In this document: positions 1 through 5,522 of the stretch, piece after piece | Numbering within the stretch: position 1 is the first letter of the stretch | Layout of the letters: every line of letters starts with the position of its first letter | NCBI GenBank assembly: GCA_900550795.1 | Contig: URTN01000062.1 | Location: 1-5,522 of the forward strand | Source: an uncultured Mollicutes bacterium | GTDB lineage: Bacteria > Bacillota_I > Bacilli_A > RFN20 > CAG-826 | Reading direction: 5' to 3' | Length of the DNA stretch: 5,522 nucleotides | Program-made: the position numbers and the translations under genes | The notes under the pieces: model-generated | What the model was told of the DNA's origin: nothing | Seen by the model: the letters and a program-made list of their open reading frames with translations, nothing else | Database searches by the model: none

Positions 1-2662
1 AAAAGAAAGCATATTAAATAAAGATAGGAATCTATCTATTGATTTAGTTACTAATTTCTCTTCTTTTAAGGAAACTTATATAGGTATTCCTTATTTAAAA
101 GATAATCCTAGTTACATCACTTCTTTAAGGGAATTTGCCTCTAAATACACTTATCTAAGCGTGGCTTTCCCTTTTGTTGCATATCAAAAAAGTAACGATG
201 CGATTTCCTTAGAGATACTTTCTTCAATCGAAAAGGGAAATAAATTAAAAGATAAAAAACTTCAAGGGGACCTTTACTTCCTAGAAGATGAGATTTTATC
301 GAGTTATTTTAATGAAGATGAACTATTTAGCTGCAAAAGAATAGCAGAATCCACTTCTTTTTCTTTCTATCAAAAGCGTGGCAAACTTCCTCATTTTGAA
401 AATGACTTGAATCTAACTTCTAGTGAATACCTAGCTAAATTAGCATATGAAGGCTTATCTTCTAGAATTGGAAATATCTCCGAGCAATATAAATCTAGGC
501 TTGAATATGAATTAAAAACAATTGATGAGATGGGATATTCTGATTATTTCCTTATTGTTAATGATTATTGCAAGAAGGCTAAAGAAAAAGGAATCCTAGT
601 TGGTCCAGGAAGAGGATCTAGTGCAGGTTCTTTGGTATCTTTCTCTTTAGGGATAGTAAAAGCTGACCCAATTAAATATGGGCTATTGTTCGAAAGATTT
701 TTAAACCCTAGCAGGGCTAGCATGCCTGATATTGATATGGACTTCGAAGATATTAGAAGGGAAGAAGTCATTTCCTATCTAAAAGAGAAATATGGAAATG
801 ATAAAGTTGCCCATATCCAAGTCATACAGACTCTAGGTCCAAAAGCAAGCTTGCACGACATTGGAAGGGTATATGATTTTGAACCTAGGGAAATAGATTT
901 AATCGCGAAGACTATCAATAATTCCAAATGGTCATTAAGAGAGAATTATAAAAAGAATAACCAATTTAGGAATCTAGTTGATTCAGATAATTATTACCTA
1001 TCCATCGTCTCCTTAGCATCCAAAATCGAAGGTCTTCCCCGCCAAGAAGGCATCCATCCTTCTGGGGTTATCTTAAATGGGGAGCCTTTATATAATGACG
1101 TTCCTATTAAAGATAATGATGGGGATGAACTCATTACATTTGAAGGAAGCCCATTAGAAAAGCAAGGCTTCCTGAAGATGGATCTATTAGGCATTAGATA
1201 TTTGACTACTATCCATAATTGCCTTGATTTAATCAAGTCTAGAAGAGGGATTTCCATTAATTATGAAGATATCCCTTATGAAGACGAAAACGCGATAAAA
1301 TTAGTTAGGGAAAATAAGACTGTTGGGATATTCCAACTTGAAGGAAAGGGCATGAATAATGCAATTTCCATATTAGAGCCAACTTCTTTTGATGATATAG
1401 TTGCTCTTATCGCCTTATATAGGCCTGGTCCAATGGGATTTATCTCTACCTATGCAAAAAGAAAGAAAGGCATAGAGAGAACCTATTATATTAATAAGGA
1501 AGTAGAAGAAATATTATCCCCTACATATGGAATTATTGTCTATCAAGAGCAAATTATGCTTCTTGCAATGAAGATGGCTTCTTTTAGCCTTGGAGAAGCC
1601 GATTTATTTAGGCGTGCCATCTCTAAAAAGGACCAATTGCAGCTTAAATCACTGCAAGACAAGTTCATTAACGGGTGCCTAAATTCAGGTTATAGCAAGG
1701 AAGTTGCCCTCAAGACTTTCGAGCAAATATATAAATTCGCTTCCTATGGATTTAATAAATCCCACTCCGTATCCTATGCCATACTTCTACTCCAGATGGC
1801 TTATCTAAAATATTATTACAAGGAAGAATTCTATAGTGCTTATCTTTCTACTCTTGCATTTAGCGATCCTAAATTCAAATCCGCCTATCTAGAGGCTAAA
1901 AGGATGGGGATTAGTTTCCTTTCTCCAGATATAAACAAGGCGGCTAATTATTTCTTACCTCTAGAAGATAATAAGATAATGTTCCCTTTATCTAACCTAG
2001 GATTAGTAAGTTCTACTTCTTTATCTAGATTAGTAGTAATCGAAAGGGAGCAAAATGGGCCTTATAAGAATCTATTTGATTTCGCCTGCAGGAATAAAGG
2101 GCATGGGTTGAAACTAGATTCATTCCTAAAATACATCGATGCAGGGTGTTTCGACTCCTTCCCTTTAAATAGGCCTAGCAAGAGGCTAAATGCCCCAAAT
2201 ATCATTAATTATGCCGATATGATGGTTGCTGAAGATGGAACTAGTTTGCTAGATTTAGATTTTCCTTATCCTGAATTAAAGTCCATTAGGGATGACAAAG
2301 TAAATGACCTTCTATACGAAAAAGAGGCTCTAGGAGTAATTTTGTCTTCTTCATTGCTAGAAAATAAAAAAGAGATAATCGAAAAGGAAAAGGCGATTAA
2401 TCTAGATGATATAGATAATAAGAAGGAATTTGTTACAGTCGGGATAGTTTCCTTAGTTAAGGCAATCGTAACTAAAAAAGGCAGCAGGATGGCTTTCTTA
2501 AGTGTCTATAACGACACGACTTCAGTTGAATTCACCCTTTTCCCAAATGTCTATGATATTGCTTATCCTATATTAAAAGAAGGCAACACCATATTACTAA
2601 AAGGTCATAAAGATACATATAAAAGGAATAATTTCATCGCGGATGAGATAAGGAAGATATAA
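1..2662 (+). CDS. dnaE: DNA polymerase III subunit alpha (DnaE), 5'-partial
   Basis: Replicative C-family DNA polymerase; in Bacillota DnaE usually extends RNA primers beside PolC. The frame is open from base 2 to the TAA at 2660-2662 (886 codons); the true start, and I estimate 100-135 residues of the PHP domain, lie left of the window. Numbering from the codon at base 2, residues 1 to about 130 are the end of the PHP domain, without an evident metal-binding N-D-V-H signature. The polymerase core follows: GPGRGSS at 201-207; MPDIDMDF with catalytic Asp243 and Asp245 (bases 728-736); the third catalytic Asp394 in FLKMDLLGIR (base 1181), matching E. coli D401/D403/D555; RPGPM at 474-478; PTYGIIVYQEQ at 507-517; YGFNKSHS at 582-589. 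A helix-hairpin-helix region spans about 667-720 and an OB-fold about 809-886. The protein ends right after the OB-fold, without the long tau-binding tail of E. coli DnaE. The GTG at 161 is internal and not a start. Family assignment is secure; the DnaE3-type role is inferred. Confidence 0.97.
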   Translation, partial: KESILNKDRNLSIDLVTNFSSFKETYIGIPYLKDNPSYITSLREFASKYTYLSVAFPFVAYQKSNDAISLEILSSIEKGNKLKDKKLQGDLYFLEDEILSSYFNEDELFSCKRIAESTSFSFYQKRGKLPHFENDLNLTSSEYLAKLAYEGLSSRIGNISEQYKSRLEYELKTIDEMGYSDYFLIVNDYCKKAKEKGILVGPGRGSSAGSLVSFSLGIVKADPIKYGLLFERFLNPSRASMPDIDMDFEDIRREEVISYLKEKYGNDKVAHIQVIQTLGPKASLHDIGRVYDFEPREIDLIAKTINNSKWSLRENYKKNNQFRNLVDSDNYYLSIVSLASKIEGLPRQEGIHPSGVILNGEPLYNDVPIKDNDGDELITFEGSPLEKQGFLKMDLLGIRYLTTIHNCLDLIKSRRGISINYEDIPYEDENAIKLVRENKTVGIFQLEGKGMNNAISILEPTSFDDIVALIALYRPGPMGFISTYAKRKKGIERTYYINKEVEEILSPTYGIIVYQEQIMLLAMKMASFSLGEADLFRRAISKKDQLQLKSLQDKFINGCLNSGYSKEVALKTFEQIYKFASYGFNKSHSVSYAILLLQMAYLKYYYKEEFYSAYLSTLAFSDPKFKSAYLEAKRMGISFLSPDINKAANYFLPLEDNKIMFPLSNLGLVSSTSLSRLVVIEREQNGPYKNLFDFACRNKGHGLKLDSFLKYIDAGCFDSFPLNRPSKRLNAPNIINYADMMVAEDGTSLLDLDFPYPELKSIRDDKVNDLLYEKEALGVILSSSLLENKKEIIEKEKAINLDDIDNKKEFVTVGIVSLVKAIVTKKGSRMAFLSVYNDTTSVEFTLFPNVYDIAYPILKEGNTILLKGHKDTYKRNNFIADEIRKI
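2650..2654 (+). promoter_or_regulatory. Shine-Dalgarno site for polA
   Basis: AAGGA lies 10 bases upstream of the ATG at 2665, inside the last codons of dnaE. It supports this ATG as the polA start and suggests that ribosomes finishing dnaE can restart on polA. Seen directly; its use is inferred. Confidence 0.7.
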
Positions 2663-2664
2663 AA

Positions 2665-5262
2665 ATGGATAAATTAATTGTAATCGACGGGAATTCTTTG
2701 TTGTTCAGGGCTTTCTATGCGACTAGCTTTGCAGGTCCTGAATCCATAATGAGGACAAGTTTCAACCAACCTACCAATGCTATATTCGCCTTTGGTAACA
2801 TGATTTTGAAAATACTAGCCAAATTAGGTAAAAATGATGGGATATTCGTTGGTTTTGACTGCGATTCCCATACTTTTAGGAAAGAAGAATTCGCCGATTA
2901 TAAGGCCAATAGGAAACCTTGTCCGGAGGAATTGAAGACCCAGTTCCCTTTATCTAGGGATTTATTGTCTTCTTTATCTATTACTCATTTTGAATTGCAT
3001 GGAGTCGAGGCTGATGATATTTGTGGCTCGGTTGCTAAAGAAGCTTCTAGAAAAGGAATAAAGGTAGAAATATATACTTCCGATAGGGATTATCTTCAAT
3101 TAATCGATAAAAATATCTCCATTAATCTACCAGTTAAGGGGCTATCCGAATTAAAGAATGTTAACGAAGATAATATATTCTCCGAATTTGGATTCTATCC
3201 TTTACAAACCATTACTTATAAAGGACTTAGGGGTGATTCTAGCGATAATCTTCCTGGAATTGCAGGAATTGGAGATGTAACTGCTAAAAAATTAATCCAG
3301 GAATATCAGGATTTTGATTCGATTATCCTTGCTGCAAAAGAAGGCAAGATCAAAGGTAAGATGGCCCAAAAGATAATAGATGGCGAGGCTATGGGAAGAG
3401 AATGTTTGAAATTAGCCACTATCAAATTGGATGTAGACCTTCCATTTGAACTAGATTCGCTTCTATATAAAGGATATGAATATAGCAAGGCCAAAGCCTT
3501 TACTAGCAAATATGAATTAAAGCAACTTGAAGCCAAACTATCTTCTTCTGATCTTAAAAAGGAAGAAAAGAAAGTCGATGTAATTGTTTTATCTAGCCTA
3601 GACAGCATTACATTTAAAGACGGATTCTCCTTCTATTTTGATATAGATGACGGGCCATATTATAAGGTTACTCCGCATGGGGTTGCCCTTTTTATGAACG
3701 ATAAATCCTATTATGTCCCATTCTCCTTAATTTTAGAAAATCCCAAATTCAAGGAAGCCCTCGAAAACAAAGATATATCAAAGGTTACATATGATTATAA
3801 GAAAGCGATTGTCATATTGAATAAATTTAGCATTGGATTAAATGGAGATATATTCGATGCAATGCTATCTTCTTATGTATTGGATTCATCAATCTGCGCA
3901 GTTGAAGAATCTTGCTTTGAATATTATGGATTAAACGTTGATCATGATGAAATTAGCCTTTTATCTAGTTTCAACAAGATGAGGTGCACTTCTATTGCTA
4001 GAAATTCTTATCTAATAAAAGACAAGGCCTTATCGTTATTAAAAGATAATAACCAACTAGATTTATATAACAACATCGAGCTTCCTTTGGCTAGGATTTT
4101 AGCCAAGATGGAAATAGAAGGTTTCCCTCTTTCTAAGGATGAACTATCCTCTTTAGGAAAAGGATTCAAAGACAAATTAAAGGAAGAAGAAGAGATTTTA
4201 TTTAAATTAGCAGGCCATCCATTTAATCCTGCCTCCCCTAAACAAGTAAGTGCAATTTTATTTGATGAGATGAAACTAGTCTCTCCAAAAGGAAAAGGCA
4301 CATCTAGCGATATATTGAATTCCTTATTAGACAAAAGCGAATTCCCTAAACACCTACTTGAATATAGGAAATATGCAAAATTATTAGGTACATATGTCGA
4401 TGGATTTATCCCCCATATCCAAGAAGATGGGAAAGTACATACTATCTTTAACCAAGCCCTTACTACAACAGGTAGGTTATCTTCTTCTAATCCAAATTTG
4501 CAGAATATATCCGGAAAAGATGAAGATGGATTAAAAGTAAAAGCATGTTTCCATTATCCATCCAATAAGATTATGGCCTTAGACTATTCACAGGTCGAAC
4601 TTAGGGTTCTAGCCTCTTTAGCTAATTCAAAAGACTACAAAGAAATATTCTCTTCTAATAGAGATATCCATAGCGAGACTGCTAGAAAAGTATTCGGATT
4701 AAGTAAGGATGAAGAAGTCCCACATGCTTTAAGAAAGAAGGCAAAGGCTGTCAATTTTGCAATTATATATGGGACTACTTCTTATGGATTAAGCGAGCAA
4801 ATAGGTTGTTCCCCTGCCGAAGCTTCTTCCTTAATAAAAAGCTTCTATACCCATTATCCTGAAATAAGGACTTATCTATCTAGCATCATTGAAAATGCCG
4901 AAAAAAGCGGATATGTCGAAACAATGTTTGGAAGAAGAAGATACCTTCCGGATTTGACTTCCCCTAATTTTGCAAAACGCGAAGCAGCGAAGCGAGCTGC
5001 CTTAAATGCCCCAGTCCAAGGAAGTGCGGCCGATTTAATTAAAATTGCCATGATTAAAGTCGATGAATTCCTAACTAAGAACAATTACAAGAGCAAGATG
5101 GTTCTTCAGATCCATGATGAACTTGATTTCCTTTTGGATAAAGACGAGGAAAGTTTCTTGCCAAACAAGATTAAAGAAATCATGGAAACTTGTGTGAATA
5201 TGGATGTCAAATTGGAAGCAAGTTGCTCATTTGGATCTAATTTTGCTTCAACAAAGGATTAA
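2665..5262 (+). CDS. polA: DNA polymerase I
   Basis: A-family polymerase for Okazaki-fragment maturation and repair synthesis; 865 aa, a normal length. The start is fixed by the MDKLIVIDGN N-terminus and the upstream AAGGA. Residues 1 to about 295 are the 5'-3' exonuclease, with all metal ligands visible: Asp8, Asp65, Glu115/Asp117/Asp118, Asp140/Asp142, Asp191/Asp194, then a helix-hairpin-helix GIAGIGDVTAKKL (198-210). Residues of about 300-465 form a 3'-5' exonuclease-like domain that looks inactive: Exo II Asp is replaced by Ala381 and Exo III Y-x3-D is absent. The polymerase domain has TTGRLSSSNPNLQNI (601-615), motif A DYSQVELR with Asp640 and Glu645, motif B Arg690/Lys694/Phe698/Tyr702, NAPVQGSAAD (781-790) and motif C HDE (817-819). 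Phe698, the E. coli F762 position, predicts discrimination against dideoxynucleotides. Odd points are Ala699, where glycine is usual, and the absence of tryptophan. The gene follows dnaE by 2 bases and precedes mutM by 3, so it is probably co-transcribed with both. Confidence 0.99.
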   Translation: MDKLIVIDGNSLLFRAFYATSFAGPESIMRTSFNQPTNAIFAFGNMILKILAKLGKNDGIFVGFDCDSHTFRKEEFADYKANRKPCPEELKTQFPLSRDLLSSLSITHFELHGVEADDICGSVAKEASRKGIKVEIYTSDRDYLQLIDKNISINLPVKGLSELKNVNEDNIFSEFGFYPLQTITYKGLRGDSSDNLPGIAGIGDVTAKKLIQEYQDFDSIILAAKEGKIKGKMAQKIIDGEAMGRECLKLATIKLDVDLPFELDSLLYKGYEYSKAKAFTSKYELKQLEAKLSSSDLKKEEKKVDVIVLSSLDSITFKDGFSFYFDIDDGPYYKVTPHGVALFMNDKSYYVPFSLILENPKFKEALENKDISKVTYDYKKAIVILNKFSIGLNGDIFDAMLSSYVLDSSICAVEESCFEYYGLNVDHDEISLLSSFNKMRCTSIARNSYLIKDKALSLLKDNNQLDLYNNIELPLARILAKMEIEGFPLSKDELSSLGKGFKDKLKEEEEILFKLAGHPFNPASPKQVSAILFDEMKLVSPKGKGTSSDILNSLLDKSEFPKHLLEYRKYAKLLGTYVDGFIPHIQEDGKVHTIFNQALTTTGRLSSSNPNLQNISGKDEDGLKVKACFHYPSNKIMALDYSQVELRVLASLANSKDYKEIFSSNRDIHSETARKVFGLSKDEEVPHALRKKAKAVNFAIIYGTTSYGLSEQIGCSPAEASSLIKSFYTHYPEIRTYLSSIIENAEKSGYVETMFGRRRYLPDLTSPNFAKREAAKRAALNAPVQGSAADLIKIAMIKVDEFLTKNNYKSKMVLQIHDELDFLLDKDEESFLPNKIKEIMETCVNMDVKLEASCSFGSNFASTKD
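5253..5258 (+). promoter_or_regulatory. Shine-Dalgarno site for mutM
   Basis: AAAGGA lies 7 bases upstream of the ATG at 5266 and overlaps the last codons of polA. It supports this ATG as the mutM start and suggests translational coupling to polA. Seen directly; its use is inferred. Confidence 0.75.
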
Positions 5263-5265
5263 TAT

Positions 5266-5522
5266 ATGCCCGAATTACCAGAAGTAGAGACTTTTAGAAG
5301 AGTCTTAGAAAAAGATTTAGTGTCTAGGAAGATAAATAAGATAAATACTATCTATTCCAAGACAATCCAAACAGATCTAGATGAATTTATAGATAAAGTA
5401 ACTAGTTCTAAATTTATTAATATTTCTAGAAAAGGCAAGTTTCTCTTATTCCATCTAGATAATTCTTTTTGTTTATTATCCCATCTAAGGATGGAAGGCA
5501 AATATTTTATAGAGCCTATAGA
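5266..5522 (+). CDS. mutM: Formamidopyrimidine-DNA glycosylase (Fpg/MutM), 3'-partial
   Basis: Bifunctional DNA glycosylase/AP lyase that excises 8-oxoguanine and formamidopyrimidines and cuts the backbone by beta/delta elimination. The first 85 codons are present; the frame is open at the right edge and a typical Fpg has about 270-290 residues. The N-terminus MPELPEVET is the family signature. After removal of the initiator Met, Pro2 supplies the Schiff-base amine and Glu3 is catalytic. RKGKFLLFHL (55-64) contains the conserved lysine, Lys58, that contacts the lesion strand (E. coli Lys57 region). SHLRMEGKYF (72-81) carries His73 and Met76, the residue that fills the void left by the flipped-out base. 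The LRMEGKYF wording is typical of Bacillota Fpg, and Pro2-Glu3 with this lysine favours Fpg over Nei. The zinc finger and the lesion-recognition loop are beyond the window. Cooperation with Pol I in base-excision repair fits the location. coaE often follows in Bacilli but cannot be seen here. Confidence 0.97.
   Translation, partial: MPELPEVETFRRVLEKDLVSRKINKINTIYSKTIQTDLDEFIDKVTSSKFINISRKGKFLLFHLDNSFCLLSHLRMEGKYFIEPI

Noticed and set aside
161..163. GTG as a possible start codon of dnaE.
   Set aside because: The same frame is open back to base 2 and encodes DnaE-like sequence at the end of the PHP domain. No Shine-Dalgarno sequence precedes the GTG, and a start here would remove most of a conserved domain. 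The gene is cut by the window edge, not truncated.
707..723. Short inverted repeat CCCT-AGC-AGGG followed by the palindrome GCTAGC.
   Set aside because: The 4-bp stem is within the conserved DnaE catalytic region and has no T-tract; it is explained by the coding sequence and the abundance of CTAG.
2655..2668. AT-rich ATATAAAAAT at the dnaE-polA junction as a possible -10 element.
   Set aside because: No -35 element is visible at a suitable distance, and such AT-rich words are frequent by chance in this sequence. Read-through from dnaE is simpler.
4929..4942. AGA triplet run that resembles a microsatellite.
   Set aside because: It encodes the conserved G-R-R-R of the Pol I motif FGRRRYLP, so protein constraint explains it.
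565..5084. Open frames of 68-108 codons on the minus strand, such as 994-1257, 3306-3608 and 4008-4334.
   Set aside because: All lie fully inside dnaE or polA, show no recognisable domain and are expected shadows of long AT-rich coding sequence.
1..5522. An undescribed defence, mobile or RNA-based system hidden in the window.
   Set aside because: All but 5 bases are accounted for by three conserved housekeeping genes. I found no direct repeats with spacers, no integrase or transposase remnants and no structured non-coding stretch.
1..5522. Mycoplasma genetic code (TGA read as Trp).
   Set aside because: No in-frame TGA occurs in any of the three genes and the only Trp is TGG. With a single Trp the test is weak, but the standard bacterial code is the simpler reading.

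Overview
The window is a compact block of DNA replication and repair genes, all on the + strand and almost without intergenic space: the 3' part of dnaE (DNA polymerase III alpha subunit, open through the left edge), a complete polA (DNA polymerase I, 865 aa), and the first 85 codons of mutM/fpg (formamidopyrimidine-DNA glycosylase, running off the right edge). The spacers are 2 bases (dnaE to polA) and 3 bases (polA to mutM). Both downstream start codons are served by AAGGA-type Shine-Dalgarno sequences that lie inside the end of the preceding gene. I see no promoter, terminator, RNA gene, mobile element, CRISPR array or long repeat, and no stretch of 300 bases without a gene.

The organism is probably a low-GC member of the Bacillota (class Bacilli in the broad sense), perhaps from the Erysipelotrichales/RF39/Mollicutes-related branch with small, AT-rich genomes. 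Grounds: roughly one-third G+C by hand estimate, TAA stops, heavy use of AGG/AGA for arginine and ATA for isoleucine, a Bacillota-style short DnaE ending soon after its OB-fold, a PolA with a decayed 3'-5' exonuclease domain as in Bacillus, and the polA-mutM order common in Bacilli. The single Trp codon is TGG and no TGA interrupts about 1,830 codons, which favours the standard bacterial code over the mycoplasma code. The lineage is an inference, not a sequence match.

The three products fit together. DnaE in this phylum normally extends RNA primers beside the replicative polymerase PolC (not in this window). Pol I removes RNA primers with its 5' nuclease and fills gaps, including those left by base-excision repair. 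MutM starts that repair by excising oxidised purines such as 8-oxoguanine. Tight packing suggests one transcript and coupled translation.

I found no undescribed system. The notable signals are compositional and residue-level: CTAG is about five times as frequent as its same-composition counterpart GATC, tryptophan is nearly absent from all three proteins, PolA has an unusual alanine in the O-helix beside the nucleotide-selecting phenylalanine, and PolA's only two CGN arginine codons fall within six codons of each other.
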